Shown: piece after piece, positions 48,942 to 57,818 of the stretch
Layout: every line of letters starts with the position of its first letter
How positions within the stretch are numbered: the stretch's first letter is position 1
Assembly (NCBI RefSeq): GCF_013337185.1
Contig: NZ_SWDE01000003.1
Span: 496,001 to 560,000 of the forward strand
Direction of reading: 5' to 3'
DNA: 64,000 bases
Origin: Serratia proteamaculans
GTDB taxonomy: Bacteria > Pseudomonadota > Gammaproteobacteria > Enterobacterales > Enterobacteriaceae
Translations under genes and position numbers: made by a program
The notes under the pieces: generated by a model
Database searches by the model: none
What the model was told of the DNA's origin: nothing
What the model saw: the letters and a program-made list of their open reading frames with translations, nothing else

Positions 48942-50921
48942 TTACCCCTCAATTGTGGCCCAAATGCCATTTCGCATAATTTGTATAGGGCGATATAGAG
49001 CAACACCGACTTGGTTACCTTCGTTACCGTTTCCTCCTGTTAGAAAGCAGCCTCCTGGCGCCTCAACAAGATTTCCGTCCATATTTAGGCTACTTTGGGC
49101 GCCACGTTGTACTCGATTGACAAGATTTTGATAAGCCCAGCCTTTGGCATTTTCTTGTGCGGTGTTAGCTCGATTTTGTGCATCTTGTTGAGTACAAAAA
49201 GTCCCAGCCTTGCTCGCTATTAACCCTGTGTTGGGATCAAAATCCCATATACAATCGAAATTATTATCTCCAAGAACATGGATCACCGGATGAGCAAAGC
49301 TATTCTCTGGTTTGAGAAGATAGCCAAAGCTAACCGCTGTCGGATAGCCGATGTCTTTGCGATTAGATACCCCTTTTACGATAGGAACGTAATGCCCACC
49401 AGTATTTACCGTCCAGTCAAATCTCTGCTGATGAAACGATGCCGCAGTATCAAGCTGAGCTGCGAATGAGCCGCTCCCCTCTGGGGTTGCTTCCTTAGTC
49501 AAAGCAATATGGGCTCGAGAGGAAACGGTTTTTTCCACCCATAAAGCATGTCCCATATTAATATTCCCCGAGATTAGGTTAACGGATAGAGGTCGGAGAT
49601 CATTATATCCTCCAAACTTGTCCCCCTTATTTGTTAACATTAAATAGAAATTTGAATCATCATTTCGCCAGAAAGTTCCGTAATTTTCTGATGCAATCCT
49701 GAAATTATCTATATTGAGTGATTGAATGTCAGATGACGTTTTAACAACTCCCTGTAGCGTGCCACCAGAGAGCATTAAGTAACGCGTATCAGATTCTGGT
49801 TTGCTCCAGGTGTTAATATCATTAGCTGATAGTGATATATCGCCAGTGAGTGGTTTTCCATTAATCTTTGTCGTGCGGAGTACATATTTTTTTTCCGCAT
49901 CATTATCTGTTAAAGCCCCAACATCTGCTGCTGTAGGTTTATAGGCTGTGGTATAAATTCGGTACCACGACAGCGGTTTCTCCGGAACGGTAGAAATACC
50001 GATATAGGCAGCCGCGCTGTTTTGTATTGCCAAATAACCGCTGGAAGGTCCTCCATCGCAAGGGAGATTGAGAACACCATAGGTACCTGATCCAGGAGCA
50101 TTTTTTGATAAGTTATTCACCCGATAAATTTCACCAAGGTTACTATAGGCATCGGCATGATGCTTTATACCTGCACCGAAACCGAAAGCGCCGACCTCCA
50201 TCAAATTTGTAGCTTCAGTCCCCACATTTCTCGTTGCCGCATTGCCCAGTGCGAGATTGCCACGCGCGACGGCCTTGTTGGTCAGATCCGAAAGGTTATT
50301 GGTTTTTTTGAGGCTCGCATCATTAACCGCCTTAACCGCTTTTGGCGTCGCCGCCAGGACTTCGCTGTTGCTGTTGCTGTCGCTGCTCAATTGGGCAAAC
50401 CCTTTGGCCAACAGGGTGGCATCCGGGTGGTTGCGTGAACGAGCATGTTCGGCGATAGCCGCATCCAGCGTATCGCGGGAAACCAGCACGGCGGTTTTGT
50501 CCGCCACGATCACTGCGCTGGCATCACCTTTGATCAGCAGAACCATGCGCACTACCTGGGTGCGACCGGCACCTTCGGCCAATAGCGGCTTGTAAGTGTC
50601 GGGGGTATTAGCCACGGCCACCAGCACGCCATTTTTATCGTACAGCCCCAGTTCGCGGATCCACCAGCCGCCAGTATCTTCGGGGATTATCTGCTCGGCG
50701 ATCACCTGGTTGCTGCTGTTGGCGTTAACCTGCAGGGAATTGAGCGCGGCGCGTCGCTTCTCGTTCACCAGTTTGGTTTGGTTTTCGCTGGGCAAAGTGG
50801 CTGAGCCACCGCCGTCGCCGACGGCCATCTGGGTGATCTCCAGCTTCTGGCCGGTTGCCGCGGCGTTAGCCAGCAGCGCTTTGCCCTGATCGGTGAGCAG
50901 GGCGCGGTATTTTGCTGTCAT
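48942..50921 (-). CDS. H: tail fibre protein gpH-like
   Basis: 659 residues. The N-terminal about 160 residues are the baseplate-attachment domain (MTAKYRALLTDQGKALLANA, DUF3751 type). Then Phage_fiber_2-type repeats (GFAQLSSDSNSNSEVLAATPKAV near 170-195, and LSANDINTWSK near 370). The tip, from about residue 250 to the end, is AT-rich and unlike P2; it ends with a GNGNEGNQVGVALYRPIQIMRNGIWATIEG-type motif split by Gly. It decides which cells are killed. Overlaps gpI by four bases. Confidence 0.9.
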   Translation of the reverse strand: MTAKYRALLTDQGKALLANAAATGQKLEITQMAVGDGGGSATLPSENQTKLVNEKRRAALNSLQVNANSSNQVIAEQIIPEDTGGWWIRELGLYDKNGVLVAVANTPDTYKPLLAEGAGRTQVVRMVLLIKGDASAVIVADKTAVLVSRDTLDAAIAEHARSRNHPDATLLAKGFAQLSSDSNSNSEVLAATPKAVKAVNDASLKKTNNLSDLTNKAVARGNLALGNAATRNVGTEATNLMEVGAFGFGAGIKHHADAYSNLGEIYRVNNLSKNAPGSGTYGVLNLPCDGGPSSGYLAIQNSAAAYIGISTVPEKPLSWYRIYTTAYKPTAADVGALTDNDAEKKYVLRTTKINGKPLTGDISLSANDINTWSKPESDTRYLMLSGGTLQGVVKTSSDIQSLNIDNFRIASENYGTFWRNDDSNFYLMLTNKGDKFGGYNDLRPLSVNLISGNINMGHALWVEKTVSSRAHIALTKEATPEGSGSFAAQLDTAASFHQQRFDWTVNTGGHYVPIVKGVSNRKDIGYPTAVSFGYLLKPENSFAHPVIHVLGDNNFDCIWDFDPNTGLIASKAGTFCTQQDAQNRANTAQENAKGWAYQNLVNRVQRGAQSSLNMDGNLVEAPGGCFLTGGNGNEGNQVGVALYRPIQIMRNGIWATIEG

Positions 50922-53900
50922 GTCGTTGCTCTCTTCTGTTTGTCGGCCGGATAGTTGAGGCCGCTCTTGTACATCACATACAGGCTCAATCCGCGCAGGA
51001 TTTCACCCGACCAAAAACCGAAGAACATCCCGTTATCCGTGTCGGGACGCGGTGCCGGTGACCAGGCGCCATCCATCACATCCCCACTGGTGAGATAATT
51101 CTTCTGTAACTCTGTAACGCATTGTTCAATAAAGTGTTCTGTACCGATGACCTCGCTACCGGCCATTTTTGCCATCACGGCCCCGGCCAACCAAAGGCCA
51201 CACATATGGCCGGTAAAGTCATGTTTGTCGGGCTGTGGGATGCCGGTCATCGGGAAATCGGTCGGTGTAACACCGCCAGAATCCTGAGTAAAACCAATCA
51301 GCCAGCTCAACCAGTTTTCGACATAGCTGACCAATTTGGCCGTCGGTGTTTTCCCCGCCAGTTTCAACTCGTACCAGGTGCGTGCAGCGCCAAAGAAAGC
51401 TCGCGGCTGATAACCGGACCAGGCAGTCCCATCGCCCCAGTGATACATGGTCCAGCAGTCCGCGTTGCCATAGCTCAGGTTGTCCCAGCGATTCCAGATA
51501 TAAGCGGAAGCGCCGGGCCCCAATACGCCAAACTGCTGCTGGTACCATTGCTGTGACTGCCACAGAAACTCGGTCATGTTGTTCAGCATCAGGCCGTCAG
51601 GATCGGCATCGGCATACACGAAAATGAAGGGGTACTGGTAGCCTGGATAAGGCATGCCGTGCCAGCCGTCGAACTGTTGGCTGTCAGCCTGATAGATGTT
51701 GGAAAAGGGGATCACGCCGGGCGTGCAGAACAGGCTGTCCTGACGGTGGCCCAGCAGGGTGCAATCCCCTAAAAGCGCGGTATAAGGATTTTCTGCCTGT
51801 AGCGTGACGCGGTATTTGATGGTGTAACCATCGTCGGCGCTGAAGGTCGGCGGAATATCATTCAGTACGTAGTAACTGAAGTTGGCGTCCGCTACGTTGC
51901 CGTCTTGCAGGATAGTGACCTGGTCAACCGTACTGAAATTAGGATGGGCAGGTTTCTCATCGGTATCCTGATGGTCCGGCTGATAACCGCTTAGTACCGC
52001 GCTTGCAGGGTCAAAGGTCGCCAGCCTCCATTGGCCACCGGTGGCAGGAAGCATCCAGTACCAGCGCCATTTGTCGTCGTCCTCTAGCCGCAGGTTGAAG
52101 TCGGCATCGGCGCGGTAAACCAATTGGTTAACAGGAAAACGTTCTTCGTCCGTCAGCCAGGCACCGATCACCATTCCGGCGTCATCGTTAGGGTAGTGTG
52201 CGTTGATTACCGTTGCGCTGCGCCGATCGTAAACTAGCTCCTCAAACAGGCTGCTGATCGTGCAACCGCCGTAATCGGTCACGGCACGCAGGTCGGCCAG
52301 CAGATAATCGCTGCCGTCTTGGCGGGTCAACGCCGCCAGACTGGTGAGTGGGATATCGTAAGTTTTTACCTGAGTTTGGGTGGACTGCGGCAGACCTATG
52401 CCCCAGGCAGTGGCTTGTGCCGCATCTTTTTCAGGTGCGATAGCAAGCTGTAATTTGCAGGAAATCGGCTGGTTTTTGTCATCAACGCCGCCGAAACTGG
52501 TGCGTATTTTCGATTGGTTGTTGATGCGGAACCACACCGCCTGCTGCTCCAGCGACTGTTGCGACGCCACTTCTTTGCGCAGGCTGATCATGCCTTCGGC
52601 GTTGCGTGCATAACTGACTGGCGCATCGGCAGGATATGACCAGTCGTAGGAGATGCCGTCGGTGAAGGGAGTATTGGCATGCAAGCTCTGGCGGAAGAAC
52701 TTATCCTGCGCGTCAATATCGGTGTATTCCATGGCGGTGAATTCAACGCTTTTCCAGGCGTTGAAATAGCGCTGCTCGCCGGTGATTTTGTGCAGCAGGT
52801 GACAGGCATCGGCGAACCATAGCTCGGCGTCTGCCGCATTGCCCATGGCATTGTGCGGGACGGGTACGTGCAACGGACGATTGTGCTGAACCTGATTACG
52901 TTCAATCATGATGCCGCCGTGCTCGACGGGCTGACGATTGGCGAAGTTCAGCTTATGACTGCCGTTGAGCGTGCCATCTTTCAGTTGAACGGTACCAACC
53001 TGCGCGGCGGGCAGACCCTGGGCCAGAACGTCACCGTCGGCGCTAATCTGATAACCCTGCCAGTTAATGATCCACGCGACGTCGTAACGCTTGCCGTCAC
53101 TGTTCCAGTCCACGTTGCCGGAGGCGTCAACCGCACGCACCTGCGCATTGATGGCATCCCAGGCCAGGGTGCCGTCAAAGGCGAAAGTAGCGATATCCAG
53201 ATATTCTCCCCAGTAAGGCGTGCCCTGCGGGATTTGCGTTTTGCCTTTAATGAAAGTCATGGGGACGCCTTTGAAACCGCTGTGCGTCGGATCTTTACTG
53301 TCTACCGGCCAGTTGGCAGGTACCGGCTCCTTGGCATTGACGATCCAGTTGGCTACCCAACGCTGAGGGGTTTCCGGGATCGGGGCACCGTCGTAAAAAT
53401 GAGTCACATAAGCATCGAAACAGGCAATGGCCTGATCCAGATACTTCTGTTGTTGGGTTGCCAGGTAGGCATGGGCATAGCCGAGAACTTGCAACGCCTG
53501 CCCCTCGGTGGTGGCGTCATTGGGCAATCCCGCCATGCGGGAAAGCTCTCGTTCATGGCGCGAGTCGGCCAGAACGTGTTCTGCGTTGAGAACAAAATGT
53601 TGTTGGGTCGAATCCAGGGTGGTGCCGGTATTACGTTGTAAAAACTGATAGTGGCCCTCCAGCATCTGGCGGGCGAACTCGACATAATCCGGATATACCG
53701 TGGTTATCTCGGCGTCGTAATGGCCACCGGCCACCTCGATATTGCCTGCGGCCTCCAGATTCAGCGCCAGGCCAGTCAAGTGGCGGCTGACCGGCTTGGC
53801 GTCGGCGATCATCCGTTCCATTTCCAGGTACATTTCTTCGGTGATGCCATTTTCCAGCACGCCGATATCCAGTGAAAATGTGCCGGGTTCCGCGTTGGTT

Positions 53901-54211
53901 TCCCACCATTCACGCAGTTTGATCAGATAGCCCAACGGCTCTACCACGCGGCGGATGGCGCCAATGGTGCCTTTATGGCGATGCACGAAGAAGGCAGAGG
54001 AGACGACGCTGCGTTTGCTTTCTTCCGTCCAGCCCTCATCCCAGTGATCGACCGAAAACGCCCAGGCCAGGTACGGCAGCAGATTGATAGGGCAGGTGGC
54101 CGGGTTCCACAGTTCGCGCAGCGGTACCGGCATTGCGGCCAGCTCGGCGCAGGCGGCCGCCGCAGCGACCTCCAGAGGAGAAGAGCCGACCGGCAACAGG
54201 CGGTTACTCAT
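50918..54211 (-). CDS. I: baseplate protein gpI fused to a large C-terminal domain
   Basis: 1097 residues, six times the 176 of P2 gpI. Residues 1 to about 180 are a normal gpI wedge protein (LLPVGSSPLEVAAAAACAEL, DEGWTEESKRSVV, KGTIGAIRRVVEPLGY). The other about 900 residues are rich in Trp, Tyr and Asp. Segments such as YLDQAIACFDAYVTHFYDG and LWFADACHLLHKITGEQRYF, and later FFGFWSGEILRGLSLYVMYK, look like helical hairpins of (alpha/alpha)-barrel glycosidases with beta regions between. No signal or membrane segment. Possibly a sugar-binding or capsule-degrading part on the baseplate; the function is inferred. Confidence 0.8.
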   Translation of the reverse strand: MSNRLLPVGSSPLEVAAAAACAELAAMPVPLRELWNPATCPINLLPYLAWAFSVDHWDEGWTEESKRSVVSSAFFVHRHKGTIGAIRRVVEPLGYLIKLREWWETNAEPGTFSLDIGVLENGITEEMYLEMERMIADAKPVSRHLTGLALNLEAAGNIEVAGGHYDAEITTVYPDYVEFARQMLEGHYQFLQRNTGTTLDSTQQHFVLNAEHVLADSRHERELSRMAGLPNDATTEGQALQVLGYAHAYLATQQQKYLDQAIACFDAYVTHFYDGAPIPETPQRWVANWIVNAKEPVPANWPVDSKDPTHSGFKGVPMTFIKGKTQIPQGTPYWGEYLDIATFAFDGTLAWDAINAQVRAVDASGNVDWNSDGKRYDVAWIINWQGYQISADGDVLAQGLPAAQVGTVQLKDGTLNGSHKLNFANRQPVEHGGIMIERNQVQHNRPLHVPVPHNAMGNAADAELWFADACHLLHKITGEQRYFNAWKSVEFTAMEYTDIDAQDKFFRQSLHANTPFTDGISYDWSYPADAPVSYARNAEGMISLRKEVASQQSLEQQAVWFRINNQSKIRTSFGGVDDKNQPISCKLQLAIAPEKDAAQATAWGIGLPQSTQTQVKTYDIPLTSLAALTRQDGSDYLLADLRAVTDYGGCTISSLFEELVYDRRSATVINAHYPNDDAGMVIGAWLTDEERFPVNQLVYRADADFNLRLEDDDKWRWYWMLPATGGQWRLATFDPASAVLSGYQPDHQDTDEKPAHPNFSTVDQVTILQDGNVADANFSYYVLNDIPPTFSADDGYTIKYRVTLQAENPYTALLGDCTLLGHRQDSLFCTPGVIPFSNIYQADSQQFDGWHGMPYPGYQYPFIFVYADADPDGLMLNNMTEFLWQSQQWYQQQFGVLGPGASAYIWNRWDNLSYGNADCWTMYHWGDGTAWSGYQPRAFFGAARTWYELKLAGKTPTAKLVSYVENWLSWLIGFTQDSGGVTPTDFPMTGIPQPDKHDFTGHMCGLWLAGAVMAKMAGSEVIGTEHFIEQCVTELQKNYLTSGDVMDGAWSPAPRPDTDNGMFFGFWSGEILRGLSLYVMYKSGLNYPADKQKRATT

Positions 54212-55112
54212 CGGAGCCTCCTACCGCCAGAAGATAGCTGGCACAGTACGACGCCTGGGTTTTATCCAGCACGATATCGGCCTGCGGGCTTTTCAGTTCC
54301 ACCCGTTGCACCCCTTCGGCATGCAGAGCGGCATAAATCGCCGAAATACGGATATCGCGGCCCAGGCGGTGCTGCGCGCTGATGTAGCTTTTCAGCTTGG
54401 CTTCGGCAGCGCGGCGGATCGGTTCGGCTTCCGGACCAGGGTAGAGATAGAGCAGCGCATCGATATTGTAATTGACGATAGTGGCGGAGCGGACGGTGAC
54501 CCGATCCGCCACCGGGCGCACGTCTTCATCGTTCAGCGCTTTATCGACAATCGCCACCAACTCGGCGCTGGCGGTGCCATCACCTTCACGTGAGAGTACC
54601 GAAATCAGTACGTTGGCCGGGCTGGGGCTGGTGGCAGAAACATCGGCTACCCGGCCATCGGCGGAACGGCCGTGGTATTCGTAGGAGCCGCTGGAGCCGG
54701 CAACGCTCAGACCTTCGAATGCCTGCTGGATGCGCACACGGAAATCGCTGTCGGACTCCATAATCGCCGCCACCGGTGGAGTGACCCTATTGTCAGGCTG
54801 CTGGACCACCAGGCGTTCAACCTGGAAGTTACCGCCAAGCTGATCGAGATCGCTGCCGCCGGCATAGCCGAGCATCACCGCCTGAGCGGCCTCATTGATG
54901 CGCTGGCGCAGGATCAGTTCGCGGTATGCGTTTTCCTGCAGCAGTTTGACGATCGGTTCCGACTCCAGCGTCAGCGTGCGTGCCATGGCTTCACGCTGTT
55001 CTTCCGGGTAAAGGGAAATCAGCGTGGCCTTGCGATCGGCCAGCAGCGACTCGTAGTCGAGGGGGTCTACCACCGTGGGGGCGGGTAATAAGCTCAGGTC
55101 AATGGTTGCCAT
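54204..55112 (-). CDS. J: baseplate wedge protein gpJ
   Basis: 302 residues, equal to P2 gpJ in length. Baseplate J family (T4 gp6-like): MATIDLSLLPAPTVVDPLDYESL at the start, ANVLISVLSREGDGTAS in the middle. Overlaps I by eight bases and follows W by four, so translation is coupled. Confidence 0.94.
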   Translation of the reverse strand: MATIDLSLLPAPTVVDPLDYESLLADRKATLISLYPEEQREAMARTLTLESEPIVKLLQENAYRELILRQRINEAAQAVMLGYAGGSDLDQLGGNFQVERLVVQQPDNRVTPPVAAIMESDSDFRVRIQQAFEGLSVAGSSGSYEYHGRSADGRVADVSATSPSPANVLISVLSREGDGTASAELVAIVDKALNDEDVRPVADRVTVRSATIVNYNIDALLYLYPGPEAEPIRRAAEAKLKSYISAQHRLGRDIRISAIYAALHAEGVQRVELKSPQADIVLDKTQASYCASYLLAVGGSDE

Positions 55113-55116
55113 GGTG

Positions 55117-55467
55117 TCAGCTCACAGAAACAGAAAGAGAAAAGGTATCCGGCGTATCGGTACGGTTGCCGGTAATGTCGACCACCATTTTTCCGTCGAT
55201 GGTGGTGTTAAAGGTGATGCCGCCAAGTTGAATGCGCGGCTCCCACTGCAGCAGTGCGCTGTAGCAGGCGGCCATAATCTGCAGCCGCAGCACGTCGTTT
55301 TGCGGCTGATCCAGCAGCTCGGACAGCAGCGAACCGTAATTGCGGCGCATGATGCGTGAGCCGATCGGAGTGATTAAAATGTCGCTAACCGACTGGCGGA
55401 TATGGTCAAGATCGGTGATCGTGCGACCGGAGCCGCGGTTCATGCCGAGATATTTCGCGTTATTCAT
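55117..55467 (-). CDS. W: baseplate protein gpW
   Basis: 116 residues (P2: 115), gp25-like lysozyme-fold family. Contains GMNRGSGRTITDLDHIRQSV and ITPIGSRIMRRNYGS, the EPR-type core of sheath initiation proteins. Starts sheath polymerisation from the baseplate. Overlaps V by four bases. Confidence 0.95.
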   Translation of the reverse strand: MNNAKYLGMNRGSGRTITDLDHIRQSVSDILITPIGSRIMRRNYGSLLSELLDQPQNDVLRLQIMAACYSALLQWEPRIQLGGITFNTTIDGKMVVDITGNRTDTPDTFSLSVSVS

Positions 55468-56099
55468 GCTGGTTTATCCGTTTGGCCTCCGCCGTTTTGC
55501 ACGCCGCCGTGGGTGTGGCTATGTACCACCACGCCGTTAGAACTGATGCTGCCGCCGGAGTGGTTGAGATCGCCGGTCATCGAGCCGCCCTGCCGGATGG
55601 CGATGGTGCCGGTGGTTAATAGCTGGGTGCATTCCACTTCGGGGGCATCCAGCGTGATCTTGCTCGTTGCACGACAGGTGATGGCCGGTGCAGTGACGCT
55701 CACCTGCTCTGTGGCTTCAATGGTGGCGCTTTTGATACCCGTGACTTTCAGTGCCCCCTCTGCCGGTTCATATTCGATCACCGCGCCGTCAGGGAAGGTG
55801 ATGTGTGCCGCCTGAGCCGAGGTTGACGGCGCGGGATGGGCATCGGAAAAAATGCCGGGTAGCACGAAGGCGGTGTCGAGCTCGCCTCCCAGCGACAGCA
55901 CCAGCACCTGTTCACCTACGCTGGGCGCCCACCAGTAGCGGGCATCACCGGCTCGGCCGGTTAGCCAGTTAAGCCAGTCGGTGAGGTTGCCACCGGTGGC
56001 AACGCGACAGCGCCCGCGTTCGAGGTCGAGCTCGCTGATGGTGCCGATGCGTATCAGGTTGCGCACCAGGCGCTGAATATCGAAGTTGTCTGTGTTCAT
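55464..56099 (-). CDS. V: tail spike / baseplate assembly protein gpV
   Basis: 211 residues exactly as in P2. OB-fold near residues 10-90 (VGEQVLVLSLGGELD), a triple-stranded beta-helix stalk with repeat-like ITFPDG and TIEATEQVSVTAPA segments, and a tip with HSHTHGG, the HxH iron-binding apex. Forms the sharp membrane-piercing spike. Confidence 0.95.
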   Translation of the reverse strand: MNTDNFDIQRLVRNLIRIGTISELDLERGRCRVATGGNLTDWLNWLTGRAGDARYWWAPSVGEQVLVLSLGGELDTAFVLPGIFSDAHPAPSTSAQAAHITFPDGAVIEYEPAEGALKVTGIKSATIEATEQVSVTAPAITCRATSKITLDAPEVECTQLLTTGTIAIRQGGSMTGDLNHSGGSISSNGVVVHSHTHGGVQNGGGQTDKPA

Positions 56100-56187
56100 C
56101 TGTTAAGAATGCCGCCGTGTAAGGGGGGCGACAACGCGGCGGCGTTTAGCTGACGCCAGCACAACAGAAGCCGTCCCTCGGGTCAGT

Positions 56188-56652
56188 TTATGGCTGCTGA
56201 AATTGGCTGATCAGCTCGCCGTGCAGGTAAACGCGGGTGAAGCGAATGACGTTCTCCGGCTCTGGTGGCTCGGCCAGAGGAGTGATATGCAGAGCGCCCT
56301 CGCGTTGTTCCACCTGAATGCGCTCGGTCAATTGCAACTGAAGATCAAGCTGGCCGGCGGCGCTGACGTCGCGTTTAAAGCCAAAACCGTTGTTACGTTT
56401 TTCCGGGGTGGCGAGAATGTCGGGCTGGTGACTGCGTAGCCAGGCCAGGACAGTGACCATCACCAGGTCTTCTTCGGCTGCCTGGTCGCTCAGCGTAAGA
56501 TTGAGTTGGTATTGGTATTCGAATGACAGCGAAGGGCCTAATGTCGAGACTACGCGGCCGTTATCCAGGCTGATGCGTAACTTATCTGGGTGCGTCTGCA
56601 GGTCTGGCAGAGCGGCGGTCAGCGCAGTACGCAACTGCTCGGGTTTTAACAT
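56188..56652 (-). CDS. R: tail completion protein gpR
   Basis: 154 residues, P2 gpR family (MLKPEQLRTALTAALPDLQTHPDKL). In P2 R is followed by S; here it is followed by V with an 88-base gap, so gpS, a tail-to-head completion protein, is lacking. The gap contains only a degenerate Ogr-like pair (TGT-N10-ACA at 56118). Confidence 0.88.
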   Translation of the reverse strand: MLKPEQLRTALTAALPDLQTHPDKLRISLDNGRVVSTLGPSLSFEYQYQLNLTLSDQAAEEDLVMVTVLAWLRSHQPDILATPEKRNNGFGFKRDVSAAGQLDLQLQLTERIQVEQREGALHITPLAEPPEPENVIRFTRVYLHGELISQFQQP

Positions 56653-56691
56653 GATGTCTCTCCTTGAGTGGTTGAAGCGAAGCCGCCACGA

Positions 56692-57204
56692 TCAGCGGTG
56701 GACACCTTGCAGGCACAGCGCCCGTTCGGCAGTGCGACGGCGTTCCAGCCCCTGGCTTTTAACGCCGTTGACATAGATCCAGCGCGGTAGCTGGTCGCAA
56801 GCTGCCTGCCATTGTTGGCGTTTGATAAAGGTGGCCAATGTGGAATTGCAGGCAGCGCTGACGCCAACGTTGAAGGCAAAGGCGCTGACTGCGTCGTAAA
56901 CCGGCTGAGGCATATCTACCGCCATGCAGCGGGCTATCCCTCGTTCGACGGTGCGGACATCCTCGATCAGATTGGCCGCTGCCTGACGTTCGTTGATGAC
57001 GGAGCCGGCTTTCACACCGGCGGTATGGCCGATGCCGTTGGTCCAGACTCCGGCACTGCACTGATAGGGAGAGAGCCGGCAGCCTTCGAAATCGGCAATC
57101 AGGCGCAATCCCTGCTCAGAGGTGTGCAGGGTATTGAACTGCGGCAGCAGGGTGGCGAGGGCCAGAATAGCCGCCACGCTGCAGCGTTTAGCGAGTGAGC
57201 TCAT
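56692..57204 (-). CDS. SAR endolysin, P1 Lyz-type lysozyme (GH24)
   Basis: 170 residues. A weakly hydrophobic N-terminal anchor (about 8-23, Ala/Leu-rich) acts as a signal-arrest-release segment. The catalytic set is Glu40, Cys49 and Thr55 with a further Cys42 and an anchor Cys8. Phage P1 Lyz has Glu42, Cys44, Cys51, Thr57 and Cys13 with the same spacings; there, a Cys44-Cys51 disulfide keeps the enzyme off until the anchor leaves the membrane. The same thiol switch is expected here. Provides lysis for release of particles. Confidence 0.92.
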   Translation of the reverse strand: MSSLAKRCSVAAILALATLLPQFNTLHTSEQGLRLIADFEGCRLSPYQCSAGVWTNGIGHTAGVKAGSVINERQAAANLIEDVRTVERGIARCMAVDMPQPVYDAVSAFAFNVGVSAACNSTLATFIKRQQWQAACDQLPRWIYVNGVKSQGLERRRTAERALCLQGVHR

Positions 57205-57406
57205 CGTAGACTCCGCGTTTCAAACCGTTTTTTTTTAACGATTTCAACAGCTGGTAACTTTTACGCCGGTAGTACCAATTCACTGCGAAAGTACCGACAC
57301 CGACTGCAGCGCCGACCAGGAGGGCAATGTCCTGTGTGGAATGTCGCCCCATCCAGGCCAGGCAGGCCGCCGTGAGGTAGGCAAGTGTTGAGGTGAGTTT
57401 CTCCAT
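57188..57406 (-). CDS. holin (class II type)
   Basis: 72 residues from the ATG at 57406 (a GTG one codon earlier is possible). Two membrane segments (about 6-22 and 30-46) and a basic tail (YYRRKSYQLLKSLKKNGLKRG), the layout of the phage HP1/P2-like holin group. Overlaps both the X stop region and the endolysin start. With a SAR endolysin it would collapse the membrane potential and free the enzyme. Confidence 0.85.
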   Translation of the reverse strand: MEKLTSTLAYLTAACLAWMGRHSTQDIALLVGAAVGVGTFAVNWYYRRKSYQLLKSLKKNGLKRGVYDELTR

Positions 57407-57409
57407 CAC

Positions 57410-57613
57410 TTAGTCCCACAGTTTGACGGTTTCTCGTTGAGCGGCCGCTGGCAGATCCGGCAGTTCGACCGGATGACCGTGGGGGAGTAGCGGGCCTGCG
57501 TCGGCCAGATCGCGATTAGCGAGATAGACCTGTTCCACCAGACGCTGAGTGCTGCCGTAATAGCGCCAGCAAATCGCGTCGATGGTGTCGCCTTGTTGTG
57601 CATAAATTTTCAT
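57410..57613 (-). CDS. X: tail protein gpX
   Basis: 67 residues, the P2 size, from the second ATG of a pair at 57611-57616 behind AGGAG. Contains the LysM-like pattern KIYAQQGDTIDAICWRYYG and ends LPHGHPVELPDLP...ETVKLWD as in P2. First gene of the late operon after the Ogr site; the long open frame upstream crosses the promoter and is not coding. Confidence 0.93.
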   Translation of the reverse strand: MKIYAQQGDTIDAICWRYYGSTQRLVEQVYLANRDLADAGPLLPHGHPVELPDLPAAAQRETVKLWD

Positions 57614-57708
57614 CATTACGCTCCTGCGTGGGGGGAAATGCGGTAGGCGCGGAGGCCCTGGATATGCGCCAGTTTCCCGTAGCAGGCAGACGTCGGCAAC
57701 GCGATGGG

Positions 57709-57730
57709 GTTGTGGATGGGCTGGCACAAC
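57709..57730 (-). promoter_or_regulatory. Ogr site upstream of gene X
   Basis: GTTGTG-N10-CACAAC, a perfect inverted repeat that contains TGT-N12-ACA (57711-57728). It is about 100 bases before gene X. No good -10 or -35 is seen, as expected for an activator-dependent late promoter; the start should be near 57665. Confidence 0.8.
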
Positions 57731-57754
57731 CGAAGGGAGAAAATGCCGAATGCA

Positions 57755-57784
57755 GAAACGAAAACACCCGCCGGCGGCGGGTGT
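57755..57784 (-). terminator. terminator between early and late regions
   Basis: Minus strand ACACCCGCC-GCC-GGCGGGTGT followed by TTTCGTTT. Separates the small LexA-controlled gene and gpA operon from the late promoter. Confidence 0.8.
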
Positions 57785-57818
57785 TGGAAAAGGGGGGTTA
57801 GCGTAAGCAGGGACTGGT

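Noticed and set aside
56118-56133. TGT-N10-ACA upstream of gene V as an Ogr site
   Set aside because: Spacing is two bases too short for the Ogr pattern; mentioned only as degenerate.
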